Shown here piece by piece: positions 32,394 through 40,987 of a DNA stretch of 64,000 nucleotides (position 1 is the first letter of the stretch; the number at the start of each line of letters is the position of its first letter). Both the position numbers and the translations under genes were made by a program. Origin of the DNA: DAHUYF01 sp963838385 (GTDB lineage Bacteria; Pseudomonadota; Alphaproteobacteria; ATCC43930; CGMCC-115725). The stretch lies in the NCBI GenBank assembly GCA_963838385.1, contig CAWIRE010000001.1, positions 620,001 to 684,000 on the forward strand. The letters run 5' to 3'. The notes beneath the pieces were generated by a model. It was not told the DNA's origin, did not search any database, and worked only from the letters and a program-made list of their open reading frames with translations.

Positions 32394-32801
32394 ATGCCCC
32401 TGCCCCTCTACCCTGGCCTCGTCACCGGCCTTGCGCTGCTGGTCTATCTCTGGACCATCATCGGCTGCTCGAACGCCCGCCGCCGCAGCGGGATCGCGGC
32501 GCCGGCGGTCACCGGCAATGCCGAATTCGAGCGCTATTTCCGCATCCAGCAGAACACGCTCGAGCAGCTCGTGCTGTTTCTGCCGAGCCTCTGGCTCTGC
32601 GCGCTGGCGCTCTCGCCACTCTGGGCCGGCATCATCGGCCTCGTCTTCGTCATCGCCCGCATGCTCTATGCCGTGACCTATGCCCGCGCCCCGGAGAGCC
32701 GCGGGCCCGGCTTCATCGTGGGCTTCGTCGCCACGGTGCTGCTGCTGCTGGGCGGGCTCGCCGGGCTGGTCTATGAGCTCGCGACGGGGCTTCCGGCCTG
32801 A
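32394..32801 (+). CDS. MAPEG-family membrane protein
   Basis: 135 residues with four hydrophobic segments. The MAPEG signature around the first loop, FERYFRIQQNTLEQLVLFLP, is clear. Family members are microsomal-type glutathione transferases or related membrane enzymes; bacterial substrates are mostly unknown. It lies just beyond the tRNA-Met gene in the core region. Its 3' end overlaps the convergent mnmA gene by 31 bp. Confidence 0.88.
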   Translation: MPLPLYPGLVTGLALLVYLWTIIGCSNARRRSGIAAPAVTGNAEFERYFRIQQNTLEQLVLFLPSLWLCALALSPLWAGIIGLVFVIARMLYAVTYARAPESRGPGFIVGFVATVLLLLGGLAGLVYELATGLPA

Positions 32802-33856
32802 GCGCGGGCGATCCAGCCGCCGCCCAGCAGCCGGGTTCCGTCATAGACGACGCAGGCCTGGCCCGGGGCGACGCCGAAGGCGGGCTCGGCCAGATCCACC
32901 GCGCCGCCGCCCTCGCCATCGAGCGTGAGCCGCGCCGGCAGCGGCGGCTGCGCCGAGCGCAGCTTGACGGCGACCTCGATGCTCTCGGCCGCGGGCGGCG
33001 GCGCCAGCCAGTTGACGCCGGCGATCGCCACGCGCCGCCGTCCCAGCGCCGCGCGCGGCCCCACCACCACGCGGCGCGTCGCGGGCTCGAGCCGCAGCAC
33101 GTGCAGCGGCTCGCCGCCGCCGATGCCGAGCCCCTTGCGCTGGCCCACCGTGAAATGGATGACGCCCGGATGCGATCCCAGCACGCGCCCCGCCTCGTCC
33201 ACCACCTCGCCCGGCTCGGCCGCGCCCGGCCGCAGCTTCTCGACGATGGCGGCATAATCGCCCTGGGGCACGAAGCAGATGTCCTGGCTGTCGGGCTTCT
33301 CGGCGACGGGGAGGTCGAAGCGGCGCGCGAGATCGCGGGTCGCGGATTTCTCCAGCGCGCCCAGCGGGAAGCGCAGGAAATCGAGCTGGGCGCGCGTGGT
33401 GGCGAAGAGGAAATAGCTCTGGTCGCGGCCGGGATCGGATGCCCGGTGCAGCTCGGGCCCGTTGGATCCGGCGACGCGGCGGGCGTAATGGCCGGTGGCG
33501 AGCGCGTCGGCGCCGAGGTCGCGGGCCGTCCCCAGCAGGTCGCGGAACTTCACCCGCTCGTTGCAGCGCACGCACGGGATCGGCGTCTCGCCGCGGACAT
33601 AGGCGTCGGCGAAATCCTCGATCACGCTGTCGCGGAACCGCCGCTCGTAATCGAGCACGTAATGGGCGATGCCGAGCCGCTCGGCGACGCGCGCGGCGTC
33701 GTGGATGTCCTGCCCGGCGCAGCACGCGCCCTTGCGGCCGGTGGCGGCGCCGTGGTCGTAGAGCTGCAGCGTGATGCCGACGACCTCGAAGCCTTCCTCG
33801 ACCAGCAGCGCCGCCGTCACCGCGCTGTCGACCCCACCCGACATGGCGACGACCAC
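32771..33856 (-). CDS. mnmA: tRNA-specific 2-thiouridylase MnmA
   Basis: 361 residues from GTG at 33856. It thiolates U34 of tRNA-Lys, -Glu and -Gln using sulfur relayed from IscS. The PP-loop SGGVDS, the catalytic cysteines in IPCVRCNERVKF and DSQDICFVPQGDY, and GHYAR are in place. The start is odd: an ATG overlapping the fdx stop (TGATGAACTCG) begins MNS but runs out of frame, and deleting one C would give MNSLGLPKPARDCRVVVAMSGG, a normal MnmA N-terminus. So either GTG at 33856 is used or there is a one-base insertion near 33890. It lies directly after fdx in the ISC locus. Confidence 0.92.
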   Translation of the reverse strand: MVVAMSGGVDSAVTAALLVEEGFEVVGITLQLYDHGAATGRKGACCAGQDIHDAARVAERLGIAHYVLDYERRFRDSVIEDFADAYVRGETPIPCVRCNERVKFRDLLGTARDLGADALATGHYARRVAGSNGPELHRASDPGRDQSYFLFATTRAQLDFLRFPLGALEKSATRDLARRFDLPVAEKPDSQDICFVPQGDYAAIVEKLRPGAAEPGEVVDEAGRVLGSHPGVIHFTVGQRKGLGIGGGEPLHVLRLEPATRRVVVGPRAALGRRRVAIAGVNWLAPPPAAESIEVAVKLRSAQPPLPARLTLDGEGGGAVDLAEPAFGVAPGQACVVYDGTRLLGGGWIARAQAGSPVASS

Positions 33857-33898
33857 GCGGCAGTCGCGCGCCGGCTTGGGCAGGCCGAGGCGAGTTCA

Positions 33899-34231
33899 TC
33901 AGCCGTTCATCAGGTTGCGCGTCGCCTGGGGCAGGCGGACGGTGAGGCCGTCGAGCTCCTCGGTCATGATGATCTGGCAGCCGAGCCGCGAGGTCTGCGT
34001 CAGCCCGAAGGCGAGGTCGAGCATGTCCTCCTCGTCCTCGCTCGCCTCCTTCAAGAGCTCGTACCATTCGGGGTCGACGATGACGTGGCAGGTCGAGCAG
34101 GCGAGCGAGCCCTCGCAGGCGCCTTCGATGTCGATGCCGTGCTTGTGCGCGATCTCCAGCACCGAGAGCCCGACCGGAGCCTCGACCGCGCGGCGCGTTC
34201 CGTCGCGCTCGATGAACACCATTGTCGCCAT
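33899..34231 (-). CDS. fdx: ISC-type [2Fe-2S] ferredoxin
   Basis: 110 residues. The adrenodoxin-type cysteine pattern C-EGSLA-C-ST-C plus a later Cys in SRLGCQIIM binds one [2Fe-2S] cluster. ISC ferredoxins supply electrons during cluster assembly on IscU. It lies between the hscA-like remnant and mnmA, as expected for the 3' end of an isc operon. Its stop codon overlaps the probable original mnmA ATG. Confidence 0.93.
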   Translation of the reverse strand: MATMVFIERDGTRRAVEAPVGLSVLEIAHKHGIDIEGACEGSLACSTCHVIVDPEWYELLKEASEDEEDMLDLAFGLTQTSRLGCQIIMTEELDGLTVRLPQATRNLMNG

Positions 34232-34249
34232 GCTAGGAGCCTGTCCCCT

Positions 34250-34709
34250 TCAGCGCGCCAGAGGCGCCGCATCGTCCTCGGCCAGGATCGCCGCGCCCAG
34301 CACCGGCGCATCGGCCGGCCGCGCGCCCGTCGCGCGCGCCGCCGCCTCGCTCGATCCCACCAGCCTGAGCAGCACCAGCCCCGCCGCCGGTGCCGCCGCT
34401 TCCACCGCGGCGCGCGCGCCGCGCGGGCTGCGCCAGCGCCACCACCGCATGCGTCACCGGCCGCGCCAGCGCCTTCTCGGCGCGCTCGCGCAGGCGGAGC
34501 AGCAGCGCCGCGACCGCGGCCTCGTCCTCGAGCGCCGCCGCCTGAAGCCGCGTCGCGCCATCGGCGCCGGGCAGCAGCTCGGCATTGCCGCCCACCGCCA
34601 CCGCCACCGCCGCGCCGGAAGCGGCGGAGAGCTCGATGCCCACGGCGGCGCCGGGGCCGTCGCTCTGAAGCGGCGTGCCGTCGGGCTCCTCGATCTGGAA
34701 CAGCTTCAT
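34250..34709 (-). pseudogene. hscA: Degraded HscA/Hsp70 nucleotide-binding-domain remnant
   Basis: Starts as HscA does (MKLFQIEEPDGTPLQSDGP, GAAVGIELSAASGAAVAV in place of VGIDLGTTNSLVA) and continues to LRERAEKALARPVTHAVVAL, equal to the VTKAVITVP region of Hsp70. There a one-base shift in a GCGCGCGCC run near 34420 moves the homology to the other frame (AAVEAAAPAAGLVLLRLVGS, SEAAARATG, equal to the AGLEVLRLVNEPTAAALAYG region), which stops at 34250. Only about 150 of ~620 residues remain, the phosphate-binding residues are lost and the substrate-binding domain is gone. It sits exactly where hscA belongs, upstream of fdx. Confidence 0.72.
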
Positions 34710-34716
34710 CGCGGCA

Positions 34717-35055
34717 TCAGACGTGGAAGGATTCGCCGCAGCCGCACCGGCCCTTCTCGTTGGGATTGCGGAAGGTGAAGCCCGATTGCAGCTTGTCCTC
34801 GACGTAATCCATCTCGGTGCCGATGATGAACATCGACGCCTTGGGATCGATCAGGATGGTGACGCCCTTGACCTGCACCACCTCGTCGAACTTGCCCTTC
34901 TCGTCGGCATATTCGAGCGTATAGGTGAGGCCGGAGCAGCCGCGGCTGCGCACCCCCACGCGGATGCCGACCGACGGCTTGCCGCGGCGCTCCAGCAGCG
35001 CCTGGATCCGCCCGGCCGCCGCCTCGGTCACCGTCATCGCCTGCCTCAACGCCAT
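34717..35055 (-). CDS. iscA: IscA/ErpA-type iron-sulfur carrier protein
   Basis: 112 residues from the ATG at 35055 (GGGAG upstream; the longer frame lacks a site). A-type scaffold signature: RVGVRSRGCSGLTYTLEYAD with the first Cys, FIIGTEMDYVEDKLQSGF, and the C-terminal RCGCGESF with the paired cysteines. A-type carriers pass Fe-S clusters from the scaffold to apo-proteins. It follows iscS directly with no iscU in between, and is followed by the hscA-like remnant. Confidence 0.93.
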   Translation of the reverse strand: MALRQAMTVTEAAAGRIQALLERRGKPSVGIRVGVRSRGCSGLTYTLEYADEKGKFDEVVQVKGVTILIDPKASMFIIGTEMDYVEDKLQSGFTFRNPNEKGRCGCGESFHV

Positions 35056-35121
35056 CGCGCTCTCCCGCGGTCCATCCGCTAGATACACCGCCGGGACCTT
35101 TCCCGGCAACTCCACTGCCCC

Positions 35122-36339
35122 TTATGTGGGGCCGCCCGCCGCCGCTGTCACCCTCTCGCCGCGGGCCACGAGGCCGGCCGCCGAGGCCAGCGTCTCGATG
35201 GCAAAATCCACCTCATATTCAGTGGTATAGCGGCCAAGCCCGAGGCGCAGGCTGGCGCCCGCCAGGGCATCGGGCAGGCCCAGCGCGCGCAGCACGTAGG
35301 AGGGCTCGACCTCGGCCGCGGTGCAGGCCGAGCCGGTCGAGAGCGCCAAGCCCGGGCAGGCCTCGATCAGCGCCGGCGCCGGAGCGCCGGGGAAGCTCAG
35401 ATTGAGGTTGCCGGGAAGCCGGCGTTCCTCGTCGCCGTTGAGGCGGATGTCCGGCAGCCGCGCCCTGAGCCCGGCCAGGAGACGCCGGCGCAGCCCCAGC
35501 AGCCGCGCCGCCTCGGCAGCCATCTCGGCCCGAGCGATGCGCGACGCGGCGCCCAGCCCGACGCAGAGCGGCGTCGCCAAGGTGCCGGAGCGCAACCCCC
35601 GCTCCTGCCCGCCGCCATCGAACAGCGGCTCGAGCCGCGCCCGCGGCCGCCGTCGTACATAGAGCGCGCCGATGCCCTTGGGCCCGTAGATCTTGTGGCC
35701 CGAGATCGACAGCAGATCGATCTTCATCGCCTCGACATCGACCGGCACCTTGCCCACCGCCTGCGCCGCGTCGCTGTGCAAGAGCACGCCGCGCGCGCGG
35801 CACAGCGCGCCGATCTCGGCCAGCGGCTGCAGCACGCCGATCTCGTTATGGGCGGCCATCACCGAGACGATGCAGGTCCGCTCGTCGATCGCCGCCGCCA
35901 GCGCATCGAGATCGACGAAGCCGTCGCTCGCCACCGGCAAGAGGGTGACGCGGCAACCCTCGCGCGCCATCGCCCGGGCGCTTTCCAGCACGCATTTGTG
36001 CTCGGTCGCCAGCGCGACGATGTGGTCGCGTCCCTGCGCGCGGTGGAAGCGCGCCGCGCCCTTGATCGCGAGATTGTTGGCCTCCGTGGCACCCGAGGTG
36101 AAGACGATCTCGCGCGGCTCGGCGCCGATCAGCGCCGCGAGCTCGGCGCGCGCCTCCTCCACCGCCGCCGCCGCCTCGCGGCCATAGGCGTGGGACGTCG
36201 AATTCGGATTGCCGAATTTCTCGGTGAACCAGGGCAGCATCTCCTCGAGCACGCGCCGGTCGACCGGCGTCGTCGCCTGGTAGTCGAGATAGACGGGCGC
36301 CGCGTTGCGCCGCGGCAGGCGCGCGAAGGCGGCGGTCAT
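35122..36339 (-). CDS. iscS: Cysteine desulfurase IscS
   Basis: 405 residues, PLP-dependent; releases sulfur from cysteine as a persulfide for cluster assembly and tRNA thiolation. PVYLDYQATTPVD, FTSGATEANNLAIKG, the PLP lysine in SGHKIYGPKG and the mobile catalytic cysteine in STGSACTAAEVEPS are seen. Its ATG overlaps the stop of the preceding desulfurase gene (ATGA), so the two are translationally coupled. The next gene is iscA, with iscU missing between. Confidence 0.94.
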   Translation of the reverse strand: MTAAFARLPRRNAAPVYLDYQATTPVDRRVLEEMLPWFTEKFGNPNSTSHAYGREAAAAVEEARAELAALIGAEPREIVFTSGATEANNLAIKGAARFHRAQGRDHIVALATEHKCVLESARAMAREGCRVTLLPVASDGFVDLDALAAAIDERTCIVSVMAAHNEIGVLQPLAEIGALCRARGVLLHSDAAQAVGKVPVDVEAMKIDLLSISGHKIYGPKGIGALYVRRRPRARLEPLFDGGGQERGLRSGTLATPLCVGLGAASRIARAEMAAEAARLLGLRRRLLAGLRARLPDIRLNGDEERRLPGNLNLSFPGAPAPALIEACPGLALSTGSACTAAEVEPSYVLRALGLPDALAGASLRLGLGRYTTEYEVDFAIETLASAAGLVARGERVTAAAGGPT

Positions 36340-37448
36340 GCGGCGTTCTCCCGGCTGCGCGCATGCAGCGCGCCCCAGGCCTCGACCAGCCGGTCGATAT
36401 CGGCCGCGCTGCTGCTCCACCCGAGGCTGATGCGGATGGCGCTGTCGGCCGCCTCGGCGCCCAGCCCCATCGCCTCCAGCACCGGGCTGCGGCGCAGCTT
36501 GCCCGAGGAGCAGGCGGCGCCTGCGCTCACCATCACGCCGGCGAGATCGAGCGCCATCACCTGCGTCGCCGCCGGCACGCCCGGCATGCCAATCGCCAGC
36601 GTGTTGGGGAGCCGCGCCACGCCCGCGGCATGGACCGGCGCCTCGGGCGCGATGGCGCTGAGCCGGCGCTGCGCCGCGTCGCGCAGCAACGCCACCGTGG
36701 CGTAATCGGCAAGGCGCTCGGCCGCGAGGCTCGCCGCGACGCCGAAGCCCACGATCCCCGGCAGATTCTCCGTGCCGGCGCGCCGGCCGCGCTCCTGGCC
36801 GCCGCCGGTCTGCTGCGCCGCCAGCGCCACCGCGCCGGCGACGACGAGCGCGCCCACGCCTTGCGGTCCGCCGAGCTTGTGCGCCGAGAGGCTCAGGAGA
36901 TCGGCGCCGAGCGCCGCAACATCGACCGCGATCTTGCCCGCCGCCTGCACCGCGTCGCAATGGAGGAGCGCGCCCCGGGCATGGGCGAGCCGCGCCGCCG
37001 CCGCCACCGGCTGGATCGCGCCGGTCTCGTTGTTGGCGAGCATCAGCGACACCAGCGCCGGCCGCGCCTCTTGCGCAAGCATCCGTTCCAGCGCCGCGAG
37101 ATCGACGATGCCCGCCGGGGTCGCCGGGATCACCGCGGCGCCGGGCACTGCGTCCCGCACGCTGTCATGCTCCAGCGCCGAGACCAGCACGCGCCGTCCC
37201 GGCACGCCGCGCAGCGCCAGCTGGTTGGCCTCGCTGCCGCCGCTGGTGAAGACCACCGCCGCCGGCGCCGCGCCGACCAAGGCCGCCACCTGCGCGCGCG
37301 CCGCCTCGAGCGCGCGCCGCGCCTCGCGGCCCCAGCGATGCACCGAGGAGGGATTGCCGCAGCGCGCCAACGCATCGACCATCGCCGCCGCCGCCTCGGG
37401 GCGCAGCGGCGCGGTCGCGTTCCAGTCGAGATAGGCCGGGCGGGGCAT
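36336..37448 (-). CDS. Second cysteine desulfurase (NifS/IscS-like)
   Basis: 370 residues from MPRPAYLDWNATAPLRPE at 37448. It has TSGGSEANQLALRG, the PLP lysine in LSAHKLGGPQG and the catalytic cysteine in SAGAACSSGKL. It is shorter and only moderately similar to the downstream IscS. Two desulfurase genes in series after iscR are common in alphaproteobacterial ISC/SUF loci. Which product serves general assembly and which tRNA thiolation cannot be told from sequence. Confidence 0.92.
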   Translation of the reverse strand: MPRPAYLDWNATAPLRPEAAAAMVDALARCGNPSSVHRWGREARRALEAARAQVAALVGAAPAAVVFTSGGSEANQLALRGVPGRRVLVSALEHDSVRDAVPGAAVIPATPAGIVDLAALERMLAQEARPALVSLMLANNETGAIQPVAAAARLAHARGALLHCDAVQAAGKIAVDVAALGADLLSLSAHKLGGPQGVGALVVAGAVALAAQQTGGGQERGRRAGTENLPGIVGFGVAASLAAERLADYATVALLRDAAQRRLSAIAPEAPVHAAGVARLPNTLAIGMPGVPAATQVMALDLAGVMVSAGAACSSGKLRRSPVLEAMGLGAEAADSAIRISLGWSSSAADIDRLVEAWGALHARSRENAA

Positions 37449-37461
37449 CGGGCGGGCGCGG

Positions 37462-37932
37462 CTATTGCGCGGCAATGGCGGCGGCGCGCTGCTCGCAGTG
37501 AAGCGCGCCGCTGCGGCCCAGCACGCGCTGCTCCACCACATCGGCGAGCGACACCGAGCTCAGATAGAGATGGATCTGGTTGCCGAGCTCTTCCCAGAGA
37601 TCGTGGGTGAGACATCGCGTCTTGCTGCCGCTGCAGCCGGTGGGCGCGCCGGGCGAGCAGCGCGTGGCGCGGATCGGCTCGTCGACGGCGAGGATGATGT
37701 CGGCGATGCGCGTCTCCTGCGCGCTGCGGCCGAGGAGATAGCCGCCGCCGGGGCCGCGCACGCTCTTGACCAGCCCGGCGACGCGCAGCTTGGCAAAGAG
37801 CTGCTCCAGGTAGGAGAGCGAGATCTCCTGCCGCTCGGCGATCTCGGCAAGCGCGATCGGCGCGCCATCGCTGTGCTTGGCGAGATCGACCAGCGCCATC
37901 ACCGCATAGCGCCCCTTGGTGCTGAGCCGCAT
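37462..37932 (-). CDS. iscR: Rrf2-family regulator IscR
   Basis: 156 residues. N-terminal winged helix (MRLSTKGRYAVMALVDLA, ISLSYLEQLFAKLRVAGLV, SVRGPGGGYLL), then three cysteines spaced C-x7-C-x6-C (RCSPGAPTGCSGSKTRC) that would bind a [2Fe-2S] cluster with the nearby LTHDLW histidine. IscR senses Fe-S demand and represses isc genes. It is 4 bp downstream of cysE and 13 bp upstream of the first desulfurase, so all are in one operon. Confidence 0.93.
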   Translation of the reverse strand: MRLSTKGRYAVMALVDLAKHSDGAPIALAEIAERQEISLSYLEQLFAKLRVAGLVKSVRGPGGGYLLGRSAQETRIADIILAVDEPIRATRCSPGAPTGCSGSKTRCLTHDLWEELGNQIHLYLSSVSLADVVEQRVLGRSGALHCEQRAAAIAAQ

Positions 37933-37936
37933 GGCG

Positions 37937-38680
37937 CTACTCCTTCTCGCCGCGGAGCCAGACGCGGTCCGTGCCGGTCTTGAGGATCGGCTCGGGGCGG
38001 GTCTCTGCGACCTCGCCCTCGAGCTCGCTCAGCCGCGCGCGCAGCGCCTGCACCTCGTCGAGGAGGCCATTGAGGGCGCGGGCCACGGGATCGGGGATGT
38101 CGTCGCCGGGCGTGCCGTAAGGCACGAATTCCTGCGGCTGCGGCTCCTGCTTGGCGTCGCGCGGCTCGCTGCCGATCACCGTCGAGCGCGGCGCCACCAC
38201 CCGCGCGCCGGGCGGCACGGCGGTGCGCACGATGGCGTTGGGGCCGATGCGGGCGCCCTTGCCGACGGTGAAGCCGCCGAGCACCTTGGCGCCGGCGCTG
38301 ACGATGACCCCGTCCTCGAGGGTGGGATGGCGCTTGCCGCGATGGAGCTTGGTGCCGCCGAGCGTCACGCCCTGGTAGAGGGTGACGTCGTCGCCGATCT
38401 CCGTGGTCTCGCCGATCACCACCCCCATGCCGTGATCGATGAAGAGCCGCCGGCCGATCCGGGCGCCGGGATGGATCTCGATGCCGGTGAACATGCGCGC
38501 GACCGAGGAGATGAAGCGCGCCAGCACCAGCCAGCGCCGCTCCCACAGCCAATGCGCCAGCCGATAGAGCAGCAGCGCATGGAACCCGGGGTAGCACAGC
38601 ACCACCTCCAGCGCGGAGCGTGCCGCGGGGTCGTGCTCGAGGATGGTGTCGATCTCTTCGCGCAGGTTTTTCAAAACCAT
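37937..38680 (-). CDS. cysE: Serine O-acetyltransferase
   Basis: 247 residues from MVLKNLREEIDTILEHDPAA at 38680. It makes O-acetylserine, the precursor of cysteine. An N-terminal helical domain (HALLLYRLAHWLWERRW) precedes the left-handed beta helix with IHPGARIGRRLFIDHGMGVV, IGETTEIGDDVTLYQGVTL and the histidine of DHGMG. First gene of the operon with iscR and the desulfurases, which links cysteine supply with sulfur mobilisation. The C-terminal ~40 residues form a predicted coiled coil. Confidence 0.93.
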   Translation of the reverse strand: MVLKNLREEIDTILEHDPAARSALEVVLCYPGFHALLLYRLAHWLWERRWLVLARFISSVARMFTGIEIHPGARIGRRLFIDHGMGVVIGETTEIGDDVTLYQGVTLGGTKLHRGKRHPTLEDGVIVSAGAKVLGGFTVGKGARIGPNAIVRTAVPPGARVVAPRSTVIGSEPRDAKQEPQPQEFVPYGTPGDDIPDPVARALNGLLDEVQALRARLSELEGEVAETRPEPILKTGTDRVWLRGEKE

Positions 38681-38782
38681 GGGTGCCGCTGTGCTATATA
38701 TGGTTCGATCACGGAATCGGTGGTCCTCGCCTGGCGGGAGCGCCTTCTCTCGACAGCCGCCCGATGATCCCAGCGATATATG

Positions 38783-38803
38783 TTGACCCAGTATTTTAGT
38801 CAA
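38783..38803. promoter_or_regulatory. Possible IscR-type operator
   Basis: TTGACCCAGTATTTTAGTCAA, an inverted repeat (TTGAC...GTCAA) with an A/T-rich centre, 103 bp upstream of cysE. It resembles the GACTA-W4-TAGTC class of IscR sites on one side only. Confidence 0.35.
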
Positions 38804-38886
38804 GATTAACCCACGAATAGCGCCTGCCGCCGCAATGCATAGCTTAGTGATTTACTCGGATTTTCCCCTTTTCTGGACCCCCATCG

Positions 38887-39549
38887 ATGCCTGACGTCAT
38901 CATCAACGGGCCGGAGGGCCGGCTCGAAGGCCGCTATCACCACTCCAAGGAGAGCAACGCGCCAATTGCTCTCCTGCTTCATCCCCACCCGCAGCATGGC
39001 GGGACGATGAACAACAAGGTGGTCTACACCCTCTATCACGCCTTCGTGCGACGCGGCTTCTCGGCGCTGCGCTTCAACTTCCGCGGCGTCGGCCGCAGCC
39101 AGGGCGCCTTCGACCGCGGCGAGGGCGAGCTGTCCGATGCCGCCGCGGCGCTCGACTGGCTGCAGACCTACAACCCCAACGCCGGCGCCTGCTGGATCGG
39201 CGGCTTCTCCTTCGGCGCCTGGATCGGCATGCAGCTACTGATGCGCCGGCCGGAGATCGACGGCTTCATCTCGGTGGCGCCGCCGGCCAACATGTTCGAT
39301 TTCAGCTTTCTCGCCCCCTGCCCGGCCTCGGGGCTGATCATCATGGGCGACCGCGACCAGCTGGTGCCGCTCGAGCCGGTGCAGAAGCTCGTGCACAAGC
39401 TGATGCATCAGCGCGACATCCGGATCGAGCACCGCGTCATCGAGGGCGCCGATCATTTCTTCGCCGGCCAGCTCGAGGAGCTCGGCGCCATCGTCGACGA
39501 CTACGTCGCCGGCGCCCACCGCCCGGGCACGGCCGCGGCGGTGCGATAG
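38887..39549 (+). CDS. Alpha/beta hydrolase
   Basis: 220 residues. HPHPQHGGTMNNKVVY is the family's N-terminal signature, followed by ALRFNFRGVGRSQG, the nucleophile elbow GGFSFGAWIG, IMGDRDQLVP (acid) and GADHFFAG (histidine). This is a widespread, conserved proteobacterial hydrolase family with no firmly assigned substrate. It is divergent from the cysE-isc operon. Confidence 0.9.
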   Translation: MPDVIINGPEGRLEGRYHHSKESNAPIALLLHPHPQHGGTMNNKVVYTLYHAFVRRGFSALRFNFRGVGRSQGAFDRGEGELSDAAAALDWLQTYNPNAGACWIGGFSFGAWIGMQLLMRRPEIDGFISVAPPANMFDFSFLAPCPASGLIIMGDRDQLVPLEPVQKLVHKLMHQRDIRIEHRVIEGADHFFAGQLEELGAIVDDYVAGAHRPGTAAAVR

Positions 39550-39630
39550 CCGCGAGCGCGCAGCGCTCGTCGGCGGCGGCGGCAGCGGTTGCGCAGCAAC
39601 CGCGAGAGCCGCACCGTCCCGACTGGCCGC

Positions 39631-40863
39631 CTATGTGCGCGTCCTCTCCAGCCGCTCCACCCGGAACAGCTCCGGAAACAGCCGCAGCCACAGCAGCGCC
39701 ACCAGAATGGTGCCGATGCCGCCCAGCAGCACCGCGGGCACCGTGCCGAGCCAGGCGGCGGTGACGCCGCTCTCGAACTCGCCCAGCGAGTTGGAGGCGC
39801 CGATGAACATCGAGTTGACGGCGCTGACGCGGCCGCGCATCGCGTCCGGCGTCTCGATCTGCACCAGCGAGAAGCGGATGACGACGCTCACCGCATCGGC
39901 CGCGCCGAGCGCCGCCAGCGCCGCCATGGACAGCGGGAAGGAGGTCGAGACCGCGAACACGATGGTGGCGAGCCCGAAGGCGACGATCGCCGCGAACATG
40001 ATGCGGCCGACGCCGCCGCCGAGCGGGCGGCGCGCGAGCCACAGCGAGGCGCTGAGCGCGCCCAGCGCCGGCGCCGAGCGCAGCAGGCCCAACCCCCAGG
40101 GCCCGGTCCCGAGGATGTCGCGGGCATAGATCGGCAGCAGCGCCGTGGCGCCGCCGAGCAGCACGGCGAAGAGGTCGAGCGAGATCGCCCCCATCACCGC
40201 CCGGTGGCCGCGCACGAAGACGATGCCGCCGAAGAGCGAGGCGAGGCTGAGCTTCTCGCGTTGCGGCGGCGGCAGCTCGATGCGGATGCGCGCGATCAGC
40301 AGGCTGGCGACGATGTAGCCGGCGCAGGCGAGCCCGTAGGTCAGGCCCGGCCCCAGCGCGTAAGCCAGGCCGCCCAGCGCCGGGCCGAGGATGATCGCGG
40401 TCTGGTTGGAGGAGGCGGACGCGGCGGCGGCGCGCGGGATGAGCTCGGCCGGCACCAGCTGCGGCAGCAGCGCGTGCAGCGTCGGCAGCTCGCAGGCGCG
40501 CGCCGCGCCGATGACGAAGACCGCCGCGAAGAGCGCCGCCGTGTCGAGCAGGTGCAGCAGGCTGCCCAGCGCCAGCGCCGCGGTGGCAAGCGCCTCCACC
40601 CCCTGGCAAAGGCGCAGCACGCGGCGCCGGTCATAGCGGTCGGCGATCTGGCCCACCACCAGCGACAGCGCGAAGCCCGGAATGAACTGGGTCAGGCCCA
40701 CGAGGCCGAGATCGAGCGCGCTGCCGGTGAAGTCGTAGACCTGCCAGCCGATCGCCACCGCCTGCATCTGGTAGGCGATGGTCGACGCCGCCCGCCCCGC
40801 CCAGAACCGCCGGAACGGCGGATGGCGCCGCAGCGAGACCGGCGCGGCATCGGCGCCGCTCAT
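39631..40863 (-). CDS. MFS transporter, MFS_3/EntS-like
   Basis: 410 residues, 12 predicted membrane segments. The N-terminal WAGRAASTIAYQMQAVAIGW and the loop GQIADRYDRRRVLRLCQ (MFS A-motif) identify it as a member of the MFS_3 exporter group, related to enterobactin exporter EntS. The substrate is not predictable. The ATG at 40863 is followed upstream by a GC-rich repeat (40881-40954). Lies downstream of purA on the same strand. Confidence 0.87.
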   Translation of the reverse strand: MSGADAAPVSLRRHPPFRRFWAGRAASTIAYQMQAVAIGWQVYDFTGSALDLGLVGLTQFIPGFALSLVVGQIADRYDRRRVLRLCQGVEALATAALALGSLLHLLDTAALFAAVFVIGAARACELPTLHALLPQLVPAELIPRAAAASASSNQTAIILGPALGGLAYALGPGLTYGLACAGYIVASLLIARIRIELPPPQREKLSLASLFGGIVFVRGHRAVMGAISLDLFAVLLGGATALLPIYARDILGTGPWGLGLLRSAPALGALSASLWLARRPLGGGVGRIMFAAIVAFGLATIVFAVSTSFPLSMAALAALGAADAVSVVIRFSLVQIETPDAMRGRVSAVNSMFIGASNSLGEFESGVTAAWLGTVPAVLLGGIGTILVALLWLRLFPELFRVERLERTRT

Positions 40864-40880
40864 CCCGCCACGCCCGCTGC

Positions 40881-40954
40881 CGCCCCCGCGAAAGCGGGGG
40901 CCCAGGAGCAACCGCCGATCTGTCGCTCTGGTTCCCCGCTTGCGCGGGGAAGGC
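40881..40954. repeat. REP-like dispersed repeat, copy 1
   Basis: 74 bp: CGCCCCCGCGAAAGCGGGGG hairpin, CCCAGGAGC, a short variable part, TGTCGCTCTGGTTCCCCGC and a second hairpin CCCCGC..GCGGGG ending AAGGC. A second copy is at 43612-43685, with the same order of elements. Located between purA and the MFS gene. Confidence 0.75.
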
Positions 40955-40987
40955 AATTCTCCGCGACCCCCGCGCCCGCGTGATGCA

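Noticed and set aside
33101..34807. A 568-codon plus-strand open frame over mnmA, fdx and the hscA piece
   Set aside because: Arg/Ala-rich antisense translation with no domain. The minus strand carries recognised genes.
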